A stretch of DNA of 64,000 nt from Pseudodonghicola xiamenensis DSM 18339 (GTDB lineage Bacteria > Pseudomonadota > Alphaproteobacteria > Rhodobacterales > Rhodobacteraceae), in the NCBI RefSeq assembly GCF_000429365.1, contig NZ_AUBS01000001.1, positions 186,001-250,000 of the forward strand. Reading direction: 5' to 3'. Under the pieces are notes generated by a model. The model searched no databases. It was not told the DNA's origin and worked only from the letters and a program-made list of their open reading frames with translations. Below are positions 44,414 to 52,440 of this stretch, in pieces. Both the position numbers and the translations under genes were made by a program. Within the stretch, counting starts at the first letter, position 1, and each line of letters starts with the position of its first letter.

Positions 44414-45151
44414 ATGTTCGATTTGATGGGGAAAACGGCGCTGATTACGGGCGCTTCGGGCGGTATCGGCGGGGCGATTGCCAAGGCGCTGCATGGCGCG
44501 GGCGCTACCGTGGCGCTGTCCGGCACGCGCGAGGCGCCGTTGCAGGAACTGGCCGCCGAACTGGGCGAACGTACCTTTGTGCTGCCTTGTAACCTGAGCG
44601 ATGCAGCCGAGGTCGAGGCGCTGCCGAAGCGCGCCGCCGAGGCGATGGGCAGCGTCGACATCCTGGTCAACAACGCCGGGATCACCCGTGACAATCTGTT
44701 CATGCGGATGTCCGATGACGAATGGCAATCGGTGCTGGACGTCAACCTGACCGCGGCGATGAAGCTGAGCAAGGGCGTGATGCGCGGCATGATGAAGGCG
44801 CGTTGGGGGCGGATCGTGAATATCTCCTCGATCGTCGGGGCCACCGGCAATCCGGGGCAGGCCAATTATGCAGCCGCCAAGGCGGGGCTGATCGGCATGT
44901 CGAAATCGTTGGCCTATGAGGTCGCCAGCCGGGGAATCACCGTCAATGCGGTGGCGCCGGGCTTCATCGCTACTCCGATGACCGACAAGCTGACTGACGA
45001 TCAGAAAGCCAAGATCGACGCGCAGATTCCCGCCGGCCGGATGGGCCAACCCGAGGAAATCGCGGCGGCGGTTCTGTACCTTGCCAGCCCAGAAGCGGGC
45101 TATGTCACCGGTGCGACCTTGCATGTGAACGGCGGAATGGCCATGCTTTAA
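44414..45151 (+). CDS. fabG: 3-oxoacyl-ACP reductase FabG
   Basis: A 245-residue short-chain dehydrogenase: TGASGGIGGAIA (NADP-binding, residue 13), NNAGITRDNLFMRM, ISSIVGATGNPGQANYAAAKAG with catalytic Ser and Tyr-x3-Lys, and C-terminal GGMAML dimer end. It performs the first reduction of each fatty-acid elongation round. GGGAGAG precedes the ATG at 44414. Confidence 0.97.
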   Translation: MFDLMGKTALITGASGGIGGAIAKALHGAGATVALSGTREAPLQELAAELGERTFVLPCNLSDAAEVEALPKRAAEAMGSVDILVNNAGITRDNLFMRMSDDEWQSVLDVNLTAAMKLSKGVMRGMMKARWGRIVNISSIVGATGNPGQANYAAAKAGLIGMSKSLAYEVASRGITVNAVAPGFIATPMTDKLTDDQKAKIDAQIPAGRMGQPEEIAAAVLYLASPEAGYVTGATLHVNGGMAML

Positions 45152-45180
45152 GGGACGGTGCGGCGGGGAAGCGAAAGCGT

Positions 45181-45208
45181 TTGCCTCTGCGCCGGACTGT
45201 GCTATAGG
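45181..45208 (+). promoter_or_regulatory. Candidate promoter of acpP
   Basis: TTGCCT (45181-45186), 16 bases, TATAGG (45203-45208). The resulting leader would be about 150 bases with GC-rich self-complementary blocks (for example CCCACCGGG and CGACCGGG), as expected for the very highly expressed acpP. Confidence 0.55.
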
Positions 45209-45366
45209 CGGCGAATATTTGGGGCGGTTCCCGTGTCGCGGGCGACCGTCCGTCCATATCCCGGCCCACCGGGATCGAGCCGCCCGACCGGGCATATATC
45301 GACAGCCATCCCGACCGGGTAAGGGCGAAACTGGGGCGCAAAGCCCCGATGGAATGAGGAAGAGAC

Positions 45367-45600
45367 ATGAGCGACGTCGCAGATCGCGTGAAGAAGATCG
45401 TTGTTGAGCATCTGGGTGTTGAAGAGGACAAAGTGACCGAGAACGCGTCGTTCATCGACGATCTGGGCGCTGACAGCCTTGACACCGTTGAGCTGGTGAT
45501 GGCCTTCGAAGAAGAGTTCGGCATTGAAATCCCGGACGATGCGGCCGAAACCATCCAGACCTTCGGCGACGCGGTGAAATTCATCACCGAAGCCTCCTGA
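45367..45600 (+). CDS. acpP: Acyl carrier protein
   Basis: A 77-residue ACP with the phosphopantetheine attachment site Ser37 in [14 protein letters not shown]. It is acidic and four-helical, the carrier of all fatty-acid intermediates. GGAAGAG precedes the ATG. Its own promoter and terminator make it an independently expressed unit within the fab cluster. Confidence 0.98.
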   Translation: MSDVADRVKKIVVEHLGVEEDKVTENASFIDDLGADSLDTVELVMAFEEEFGIEIPDDAAETIQTFGDAVKFITEAS

Positions 45601-45625
45601 TCTGACCTCGGATCACTGGAATTCG

Positions 45626-45661
45626 AAAGGCGCTTTCCCATAGGGGGAGGCGCCTTTTTCC
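45626..45661 (+). terminator. Intrinsic terminator of acpP
   Basis: AAGGCGC and GCGCCTT arms with an interior CCC/GGG pair form a stem followed by TTTTTC, beginning 26 bases after the acpP stop. Confidence 0.85.
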
Positions 45662-45753
45662 TGTTTGATCATTGCTTTTCCTGGCAGTGGGCTCTTGTCC
45701 GGCGTTCCCTGCGGGCATCTTTTCGGCGTTGCGGCAGGAAAGGATAAGAGGTG

Positions 45754-46547
45754 ATGGCGCAGCTGGGGGATATGTTCGGCGCGGCGAGGTTTCGTGGTCT
45801 CCGTGGGGGCCGGCGGCGGAACTCGAGGCACTGGAGGCCGATATCGTGATCTTGGGAGCCGATTGTGCCACGCCTTCCCCCCTCGATTGGTGCTTGTTGT
45901 GCTGGTGGAGCCGCGACGATCCGGGCCGGGGCTGCAGCCTATTCCGGCGATCCGGGCAAGGTGAGCTTTGATCTTCTGGGGCCGGTCCTGCCCGAAGGGG
46001 TGCGGGTGGTCGACGCTGGCGAACTGGCGGTCGATCCCGACGGGTAGTGCGGGCAACCGGGCTGCCATTGCCGTGGTGACGCGGCAGATTCTCGCCGCCG
46101 GGGCAGAGCTGGTGCTGCTGGGCGGTGATGATTCCCTGACAGTCCCGCTGATCGAGGAGCTTGGCGATGGGGGGCGAGCCTTTGACCATTGTGCAGATCG
46201 ACGCCCCTGTCGACTGGCGCGAGTCGGTCGAGGGGGAACTGCAGGGGGCGCGACTGGGGGCATCTGATCGCGGCGCATCAGTTCGGCGATCCGCAGGCGG
46301 TGGTCGATTTGATCCCCAAGGGCGCGCGGGGGGGGCGATCTGCCTTGATTGCGATGCACTTGATCCCTTGATCATGGCGGTGGTGATCGCACCGATGGCT
46401 GGCGGCTTGAGCTATGGCCAGGGGCTGGGGTTGATCCGGGCGGTGGCGGCGCGGGGGCAGATCGTTTCCTTTGAGATGCTGGAGTTCACGGCCGCGCGCG
46501 ATCGCGACGGCGAAGGCGCCCGCACGGCGGCGCAGCTTCTGACCTAG
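45754..46547 (+). pseudogene. Decayed agmatinase/ureohydrolase-family gene
   Basis: Consecutive fragments in different frames follow the order of an agmatinase-type ureohydrolase: EADIVILGADCATP; SIGACCAGGAATIRAGAAAYSGDPGKVSFDLLGPVLPEGVRVVDAGELAVDPD then a stop; GNRAAIAVVTRQILAAGAELVLLGGDDSLTVPLIEE; LTIVQIDAPVDWRESVEGE; and ICLDCDALDPLIMAVVIAPMAGGLSYGQGL with the C-terminal ARDRDG...AARL end. Several frameshifts, one stop and an apparent internal deletion between the DWRESVEGE and CLDCDALDP blocks are evident, and the metal-binding His of the usual DAH motif is Pro. Unlikely to give a working enzyme. Confidence 0.75.
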
Positions 46548-46668
46548 GTCCCGGGGGTGATCGGCGGGTGACGATAGGGGATTGGGCGATTATGCCGTTT
46601 CTCTTGCCCCCGGGGGCGAGGGCGGGGTAAGAGCGGTTCTCAAACGAATTGAGGCAAGAGGGCTGTAG

Positions 46669-47934
46669 ATGCGCAGAGTCGTTGTAACCGGGCTGGGATT
46701 GGTGACTCCGCTGGCCTGCGGGGTCGAGGAAACCTGGACCCGGCTGCTGGCAGGACAATCCGGCGCGGGTCCGATCACGCGGTTCGATGCGAAGGCGAGC
46801 GGCGTGAGCACCACCTATGCCTGCGAGGTTCCGCTGGGCGATGGAACGGACGGCACCTTCAATGCCGACGACTGGATGTTGCCGAAGGAACGGCGCAAGG
46901 TGGATGACTTCATCCTTTATGGTGTCGCAGCGGCCGATATGGCGGTGCGCGATGCCGGCTGGATGCCGGAAGATGAGGAAAGCCGCGAGCGCACCGGTGT
47001 GATGATCGGGTCGGGGATCGGCGGGTTGAATTCGATCGCGGAAACCGCGGTGCTGATCAAGGAACGCGGCCCCCGCCGGGTGTCGCCCTTCTTTATTCCA
47101 GGCGCGCTGATCAACTTGATTTCCGGGCAGGTCAGTATCCGTTTCGGCTTCAAGGGGCCGAACCACGCGGTGGTGACTGCCTGTTCGACCGGGGCGCATG
47201 CCATCGGCGACGCCACCCGTCTGATCAAATACGGCGACGCCGACGTGATGATCGCCGGCGGCGCCGAGGCCGCGATCAGCGAGATCGGGATTGCCGGGTT
47301 CAACGCCTGCAAGGCGCTGTCGACAAAGTACGGCGACAACCCGCAGGCGGCCAGCCGCCCCTATGACGCCGATCGCGATGGCTTTGTGATGGGCGAGGGC
47401 GCCGGTATCGTGGTGCTTGAAGAATATGAACATGCCAAGGCCCGTGGCGCCAAGATCTATGCCGAGGTGCTGGGCTATGGGCTGTCGGGCGACGCCTATC
47501 ACATTACTGCTCCGGCGGAGGATGGCGATGGCGCCGAACGGTCGATGCGGGCGGCGCTGAAGCACGCCGGGCTGGAGCCGGGCGATGTCGATTACATCAA
47601 TGCGCATGGCACCTCGACCATGGCCGATACCATCGAGCTGGGCGCGGTCGAGCGGCTGCTGGGCAATGCGGCCGCCAAGGTCACCATGTCGTCGACCAAG
47701 TCGATGACCGGGCATCTTCTGGGGGCTGCGGGTGCGATCGAGGCGATCTTCTCGATCCTGGCGATCCGCGATCAGGTGGCGCCGCCGACCATCAACCTGG
47801 ACAATCCGGCGGTGGATACGCCGGTCGATCTGGCGCCGAACCAGAAGCGTGAACGCGAGATCAATATCGCGCTGTCGAACAGCTTCGGGTTCGGCGGCAC
47901 CAACGCGAGTGTGCTGTTCGGAAAGATCGACTGA
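46669..47934 (+). CDS. fabF: 3-oxoacyl-ACP synthase II FabF
   Basis: A 421-residue condensing enzyme: RRVVVTGLGLVTPLACGVE start, catalytic Cys near residue 171 in VTACSTGAHAIGDA, His in NAHGTSTMADTIE and SMTGHLLGAAGAIEA. It elongates acyl-ACP with malonyl-ACP and tunes the cis-vaccenate content. AGGCAAGAGG precedes the ATG; mltG starts two bases after its stop. Confidence 0.98.
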   Translation: MRRVVVTGLGLVTPLACGVEETWTRLLAGQSGAGPITRFDAKASGVSTTYACEVPLGDGTDGTFNADDWMLPKERRKVDDFILYGVAAADMAVRDAGWMPEDEESRERTGVMIGSGIGGLNSIAETAVLIKERGPRRVSPFFIPGALINLISGQVSIRFGFKGPNHAVVTACSTGAHAIGDATRLIKYGDADVMIAGGAEAAISEIGIAGFNACKALSTKYGDNPQAASRPYDADRDGFVMGEGAGIVVLEEYEHAKARGAKIYAEVLGYGLSGDAYHITAPAEDGDGAERSMRAALKHAGLEPGDVDYINAHGTSTMADTIELGAVERLLGNAAAKVTMSSTKSMTGHLLGAAGAIEAIFSILAIRDQVAPPTINLDNPAVDTPVDLAPNQKREREINIALSNSFGFGGTNASVLFGKID

Positions 47935-47935
47935 C

Positions 47936-49096
47936 ATGTGGCGCAGCCTGGCTTCTAATATGTTGACGGTTCTGGCCGTCGCGCTGTTCCTTCTGGGGGG
48001 GCTGATCCTCTGGGGGCAGAGGGAATATGTTGCCCAGGGGCCGCAGGATCACGCGGTTTGCGTGCGGGTCCCGGGGGGCGCGACCATGGGGCGGATCAGT
48101 CAGGAGCTGGAGGAGCAGGGCACCATCAGCAGCGGCACGATCTTCCGGCTGGGCGCGCAATATACCGAGAAGAGCAGCCAGTTGAAGGCGGGCAACTTCC
48201 TGGTGCCGGCGCATGCCTCGATGGAGGAGATCGTCGACGCGGTCACCCGGGGCGGGGCCAGCACCTGCGGCGCCGAGGTGGTTTATCGCATCGGGGTGAC
48301 GCGCAGCCGCGCCGAATTGCGCGAGTTGGACCCCGAGACCATGGCCGAGGTGGAACTGGCGAAGTTCGATCTGGGCAGCGCCGAGGTGCCGGAAATCTTT
48401 TCGCAGAAGGCTGCGGCGCCCGATACCGCCTTCCGTATCGCGGTGGCCGAAGGGGTGACCAACTGGCAGGTGGTCGAGGCGCTGAAGGCGATCGACATCC
48501 TGAGCGGGGCGGTGACCGATGTGCCTGCTGAGGGCATGCTGGCACCGCACAGCTATGAGATCACCCGCGGCACCGAGCGCGAGGCGCTGCTGGGCCAGAT
48601 GCAGGCGCTGCAGCAACAGCGGATCGACGAGGCCTGGGCCAAACGTCAGGAAGGGCTGCCCTTCGACACGCCGGAACAGATGCTGGTGCTGGCCTCGATC
48701 ATCGAGAAGGAGACCGGTATCCCCGATGAGCGCGGCGCGGTCGCCAGCGTTTTCGTCAACCGGTTGAAATCGGGCATGCGGTTGCAGACCGATCCGACGG
48801 TGATCTATGGGATTACCAAGGGCGAAGGGGTTTTGGGGCGCGGTTTGCGGCAGAGCGAACTTCGTCGTGTAACGCCTTGGAATACATACGTGATCGAAGG
48901 CCTGCCCCCGACGCCTATCGCCAATCCCGGGCTGGCCAGCCTGGAGGCGGCGGTGAACCCGGATCAGACCGACTATGTGTTCTTCGTGGCCGACGGGACC
49001 GGTGGCCATCTGTTTTCCTCGACCTTGGCCGAGCACAATCGGAATGTCGCCAAATGGCGCCAGATCGAGGCTGAACGGGCGAAACAGAACGACTGA
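47936..49096 (+). CDS. mltG: Endolytic transglycosylase MltG
   Basis: A 386-residue protein with one N-terminal membrane segment (MLTVLAVALFLLGGLILW), a LysM-like domain, and the catalytic YceG region LASIIEKETGIPDERGAVASVFVNRLKSGMRLQTDPTVIYG (catalytic Glu in IIEKE) followed by YNTY-like WNTYVIEGLPPTPIANPGLASLEAA. It cuts nascent peptidoglycan glycan strands. Start 47936 lies two bases after the fabF stop. Confidence 0.95.
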   Translation: MWRSLASNMLTVLAVALFLLGGLILWGQREYVAQGPQDHAVCVRVPGGATMGRISQELEEQGTISSGTIFRLGAQYTEKSSQLKAGNFLVPAHASMEEIVDAVTRGGASTCGAEVVYRIGVTRSRAELRELDPETMAEVELAKFDLGSAEVPEIFSQKAAAPDTAFRIAVAEGVTNWQVVEALKAIDILSGAVTDVPAEGMLAPHSYEITRGTEREALLGQMQALQQQRIDEAWAKRQEGLPFDTPEQMLVLASIIEKETGIPDERGAVASVFVNRLKSGMRLQTDPTVIYGITKGEGVLGRGLRQSELRRVTPWNTYVIEGLPPTPIANPGLASLEAAVNPDQTDYVFFVADGTGGHLFSSTLAEHNRNVAKWRQIEAERAKQND

Positions 49097-49136
49097 TCCT
49101 GCAGCTCCGATTGGGTTCCAATCAGGAAATTGTTAA

Positions 49137-49165
49137 GAGGACCGTGCGGTTAGCCGCCGGTCCTC
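49137..49165 (+). terminator. Hairpin after mltG
   Basis: Perfect long stem GAGGACCG-T-GCGG with CCGC-CGGTCCTC (49137-49165), tail ATTTC. Likely ends the fab-mltG transcript ahead of the terminase genes; the U-tract is weak. Confidence 0.7.
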
Positions 49166-49178
49166 ATTTCGTTCCGGC

Positions 49179-49207
49179 TTGACTTTGCGTGCGGTTTCTC
49201 CTATAGG
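49179..49207 (+). promoter_or_regulatory. Sigma-70-type promoter ahead of the GTA terminase genes
   Basis: TTGACT (49179-49184), exactly 17 bases, TATAGG (49202-49207): the best sigma-70 match in the window. The start site (about 49213-49215) coincides with the ATG of a 33-codon frame. Confidence 0.75.
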
Positions 49208-49214
49208 TTGTGTC

Positions 49215-49316
49215 ATGCTAGAGGAATTGGACATCGGCCGCGGGGGTTCCCGCCGGCCGTTTTTTCGTTCTCTCGTGCGGAGATCACGCAGGCATGAGGT
49301 CAATGGACACAGATGA
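49215..49316 (+). CDS. Possible leader peptide of the terminase genes
   Basis: A 33-codon frame (begins MLEELDIGRGGS, ends VNGHR) starting at the predicted transcription start and overlapping the g1 ATG by four bases (ATGA). Its coding stretch passes through the terminator hairpin at 49235-49265. It may be a leader peptide coupling translation to g1 or simply chance; no family is recognised. Confidence 0.35.
   Translation: MLEELDIGRGGSRRPFFRSLVRRSRRHEVNGHR
49235..49265 (+). terminator. Terminator-like attenuator in the terminase leader
   Basis: CGGCC-GCGGG / CCCGC-GGCCG stem (one bulged C, loop GGTT), 49235-49259, followed by six T (49260-49265). Only 20 bases after the promoter start site. 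Transcripts stopping here would be a ~50-base RNA; read-through reaches g1. Confidence 0.8.
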
Positions 49317-49642
49317 TCCTGATTACCCCGGAGGAGCGGGTTTCGAAGACTGCTGATCTGCTGCGCTCGCTCGAACAATCGGTGCAAGAGCTGCGGCAGG
49401 TGGCGGAAGGCCTGAAGGCGAATATCGAGGCCGGGGAGCACACAGATGTCGCCGCACGCACGCGCGAATTGGAACAGGCGGGGCGCCTGATCCGGTCCTG
49501 TCAGAAAGTGGAGGAATGTTTTGTCGAACAGCAACAACGCCAAACCGGTATCGCTCAGGGCGGATATGCGCTCGACCTCGATGCCGCCAGACTTGAGATC
49601 GGGTGCCGTCTGGCTCGCCTCCGCGCCTGCTGCGATCCGTGA
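49313..49642 (+). CDS. GTA small terminase-like protein (g1)
   Basis: A 109-residue helical protein with a coiled-coil-prone centre (VSKTADLLRSLEQSVQELRQVAEGLKANIEAGEHTDVAARTRELEQAGRLIRSCQKVEECFVEQ). Its size, position just before a GTA large terminase, and helical nature match gp1 of the Rhodobacter capsulatus gene transfer agent, shown to act as small terminase. The C-terminus overlaps the start region of the next gene. Assignment is from context and general form. Confidence 0.75.
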   Translation: MILITPEERVSKTADLLRSLEQSVQELRQVAEGLKANIEAGEHTDVAARTRELEQAGRLIRSCQKVEECFVEQQQRQTGIAQGGYALDLDAARLEIGCRLARLRACCDP

Positions 49643-50936
49643 GCAGTTCCTGGAGGAAATCGGTGAGGGAGGGCTTTGTGCCCTCCCTTTTTTGTTCGAG
49701 TTCTGGGCCTTGCCGCATCAGCTCCCGCCCGGGGGGGACTGGCGCGCCTGGGTGATCATGGGCGGGCGCGGGGCCGGAAAGACCCGGGCCGGTGCCGAAT
49801 GGGTGCGCGCGCAGGTCGAGGGCGCGCGGCCGCTGGACAAGGGGCGGTGCCGGAGGCTGGCGCTCTTGGGCGAGACCTATGATCAGGTGCGCGACGTGAT
49901 GATCAAGGGCGACAGCGGCATTCTGGCCTGTTCGCCGTCGGATCGGCGGCCGGTCTGGAAGGCGTCGGAACGGCGGCTGATCTGGCCCAACGGTGCCGAG
50001 GCGCAGGCGTTTTCGGCGCAGGACCCCGACGGGCTGCGCGGTCCGCAATTCGATGCCGCCTGGGCTGACGAACTGGCGAAGTGGCCGAAGGCGGAGGAGC
50101 CTTGGGACATGCTGCAATTCGCGCTGCGGCTGGGGGACGATCCGCGCGTCTGCGTCACCACCACACCGAGGAACGTCACGGCGCTGAAATCGCTGCTCGC
50201 CGCGTCCTCGACCGTGGTGACCCAGGCCCCGACCGAGGCGAACCGGGCCAATCTGGCAGCCTCGTTCCTGGCCGAGGTGCGGGCGCGCTATGCCGGCACG
50301 CGGCTGGGGCGGCAGGAGCTGGACGGGGTGCTGCTGGAGGATGCGGAAGGCGCACTTTGGACCTCAGGCATGCTCGAGGGCGCGCGGGTCGACAAGGTGC
50401 CGGCGCTGGATCGGGTGGTGGTGGCGCTGGATCCGGCAGTGACGGGTGGGGCCGCGGCGGACGCCTGTGGTATCGTGGTGGTCGGTGCGCAATTGCAGGG
50501 GCCGCCGCAGGACTGGCGCGCCTATGTGCTGGCGGATCGGACGGTGCGCGGCGTCGGTCCGGCGGATTGGGCGCGGGCCGCCATCCGCGCGATGGAGGAG
50601 TTCGGCGCCGAACGGCTGGTGGCCGAGGTCAATCAGGGCGGCCAACTGGTCGAGGAAGTGCTGCGCCAGGTCGACCCGCTGGTGCCGTTTCGTGCGGTGC
50701 GAGCGAGCCGGGGCAAGGTGGCGCGGGCAGAGCCGGTGGCGGCGCTCTACGAACAGGGGCGGGTGATGCATCTGCGCGGGCTGGTGGCACTGGAGGAGCA
50801 GATGTGCCGGATGACCCAGCGCGGATACGACGGGCCGGGATCTCCCGATCGTGTGGATGCGCTGGTCTGGGCGTTGCATGATCTGATGGTTGCCCCGGCG
50901 TCGCGGTGGCGACGGCCCCGGCTCAGGGTCTTGTGA
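49521..50936 (+). CDS. GTA large terminase (TerL, g2)
   Basis: A packaging motor ATPase/nuclease: Walker A MGGRGAGKTRAGAEWVRAQVEGARPLD near residue 80, Walker B region GPQFDAAWADELAKWPKAEE, coupling TTTPRN, and the nuclease Asp in VVALDPAVTGGAAADACG. It looks intact. The TTG at 49521 has a GGAGG site six bases away and gives a 122-base overlap with g1; ATG codons at 49566 or 49581 are alternatives that start nearer to the conserved LRSGAVWLASAP block. In other Rhodobacterales a portal gene follows; here the next gene is on the other strand and unrelated. Confidence 0.9.
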   Translation: MSNSNNAKPVSLRADMRSTSMPPDLRSGAVWLASAPAAIREQFLEEIGEGGLCALPFLFEFWALPHQLPPGGDWRAWVIMGGRGAGKTRAGAEWVRAQVEGARPLDKGRCRRLALLGETYDQVRDVMIKGDSGILACSPSDRRPVWKASERRLIWPNGAEAQAFSAQDPDGLRGPQFDAAWADELAKWPKAEEPWDMLQFALRLGDDPRVCVTTTPRNVTALKSLLAASSTVVTQAPTEANRANLAASFLAEVRARYAGTRLGRQELDGVLLEDAEGALWTSGMLEGARVDKVPALDRVVVALDPAVTGGAAADACGIVVVGAQLQGPPQDWRAYVLADRTVRGVGPADWARAAIRAMEEFGAERLVAEVNQGGQLVEEVLRQVDPLVPFRAVRASRGKVARAEPVAALYEQGRVMHLRGLVALEEQMCRMTQRGYDGPGSPDRVDALVWALHDLMVAPASRWRRPRLRVL

Positions 50937-50957
50937 CGGGCGGGCGGCTTCTGGTGG

Positions 50958-51962
50958 TTAGCGCATCCAGAAGCCGTTTGCCTTGATCCTGTTGCGGATC
51001 GCCTGTTCCTTGCGGGGCAGGTTGTCCTGCTCGAACAGCGCACGGACCTTCTGACCTCGCCCCTGATAGATCAGCCGTTTGATCGGCTCATATTGCTTGA
51101 GCACCTTCTTGATCCTGTTGGGGGCTGTCACCTGGTCGAGCACCTCGATCACCCGGTCGCTTTCGCGCGCATAAAGCAGCGGGAACATGCGATAATGGCA
51201 GCTCACCTCACCATCCAAAAGCCCTTCGGGCAGCGCATCGCGCCCCCCGCCGAAGGAATGGATCACCAAGGGCAGCGCCACCTGGTCGAGCCAGGGATCG
51301 AGGCTCTGGCCCACCAGTTCGCGCGGCGGGTTGTCGCGGATCGACAGCGTATAATCGGTGAACCGGTCGCCGAAGAGCTTCGGGCAGCGATAGAAGAACC
51401 AGCCAGCGTTGAAATAAAGATAGCGTTGCCAATATTCGTCCGGTTGGCTCAGGTCGAGGCTGCTGTCGAAATCCAGCCCGAAACGGTCATAGAGGGATTT
51501 CCAGATCGCGCCGAAGCCCGGGCCGTATAGCGTCGGTTCTGGCCAGGTTCCTTCGCGCCTGAGCGAGGCGCCGGGATAGGAGAAGTCGAAGGGCACGCGC
51601 ATCAGATCGCCGGTGATCAGCGTATCACTGTCGAAAAAGACGAAAGGCTCTCCTTCGGGCAGGAGTGCGAGTGCTTCGATCTTGTTGCCCTGAGGGTAGC
51701 TTTCGCCAAAATGACGGCTGTCGAAGGGCAGCACCTCGGCCCCGAGTTCCCCCAGCGCGGAGAGCACCTCGGCGTTGCGGATTGTCGGGTCGCCCGACCA
51801 TAGCGGTCCGGGTTGTGGCACGGCGACGATCAGCCGACCGGGAAAACCCGGGCTCATCGCGCGCAGCGAGGCGGCGAAAAGCAGTGCCTCGTATTGTAGC
51901 CGGCCAGATTGGCCGATGATCAGAATATTGAAGCTTTGGCTCGACACTGGTTCTTTCGCCAT
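50958..51962 (-). CDS. Glycosyltransferase-like protein with DxD-type motif
   Basis: A 334-residue soluble protein: NILIIGQSGRLQYEALLFAASLRAMSPGFPGRLIVAVP start, FVFFDSDTLITGDLMRVPFDFSYPGASLRREGTWPEP (DSD metal motif), YFNAGWFFYR, and DPWLDQVALPLVIHSFGG, as in GT8/GT-A fold glycosyltransferases. Donor and acceptor unknown. It begins 22 bases past the terminase stop on the opposite strand. A TATACT element (52015-52010) lies about 50 bases upstream of the ATG. Confidence 0.72.
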   Translation of the reverse strand: MAKEPVSSQSFNILIIGQSGRLQYEALLFAASLRAMSPGFPGRLIVAVPQPGPLWSGDPTIRNAEVLSALGELGAEVLPFDSRHFGESYPQGNKIEALALLPEGEPFVFFDSDTLITGDLMRVPFDFSYPGASLRREGTWPEPTLYGPGFGAIWKSLYDRFGLDFDSSLDLSQPDEYWQRYLYFNAGWFFYRCPKLFGDRFTDYTLSIRDNPPRELVGQSLDPWLDQVALPLVIHSFGGGRDALPEGLLDGEVSCHYRMFPLLYARESDRVIEVLDQVTAPNRIKKVLKQYEPIKRLIYQGRGQKVRALFEQDNLPRKEQAIRNRIKANGFWMR

Positions 51963-52361
51963 AATTTTCCTGCCGCTCCGGTATTTTCATGGCACCTGTC
52001 TTTGCGGTCAGTATAGGGGGGGTGGCCTGCGCTCAAAAGACCGCAATTGCATTGTTTCCGAGATCGGGCTTGCGGGGATGGGGCCATGTTCGCCATCACG
52101 ACAGCAACGTCAGCCCGAATTCCATCATCCGGGATGATGTGGCCCAGGTGGGGAATGTCCTTGTCGCTTTGTCGGTGGCTTCGTGGTGCCGGTCCTGTTC
52201 GGTGACCGGATCACCGGTCGCGCCGGCTTTCGGCAAACGGATCGGCTGATGTCCTGTCAGAGCTTTCACGCGGCCCCTGGACCGGGACAGGCGTTGTCGG
52301 CGGCTGCCCGTTTTCGCGGCATGTCTGCCGGGACGGTGCATTTTCTTGTGTCGAGCTAAAT
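51963..52361. other. Intergenic region between glycosyltransferase and preT
   Basis: No gene found. It holds the minus-strand promoter candidate noted for the glycosyltransferase and a dyad GACCGG-ATCA-CCGGTC (52204-52219). GC content drops toward the preT side, where the RutR-like site and TTTT tract lie. Confidence 0.5.
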
Positions 52362-52377
52362 TTTACCAATTGATAAA
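52362..52377. promoter_or_regulatory. Degenerate RutR-like operator upstream of preT
   Basis: TTTACCAATTGATAAA matches 11 of 14 specified bases of the RutR consensus TTGACCANNTGGTCAA. It lies 64 bases before preT. Weaker than the site at 58732. Confidence 0.4.
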
Positions 52378-52440
52378 AAATGTGGCTGTGGCAGTCTGAC
52401 CCAAAAGATCAAAACAAAGATCAGAACAGGGAGACACCCA

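Noticed and set aside
46100..46160. GGDDS in place of GGDHS in the agmatinase remnant as proof of lost activity
   Set aside because: Some ureohydrolase relatives naturally have Asp at this place, so I rely instead on the frameshifts, the stop, the deletion and the missing His of the DAH motif.
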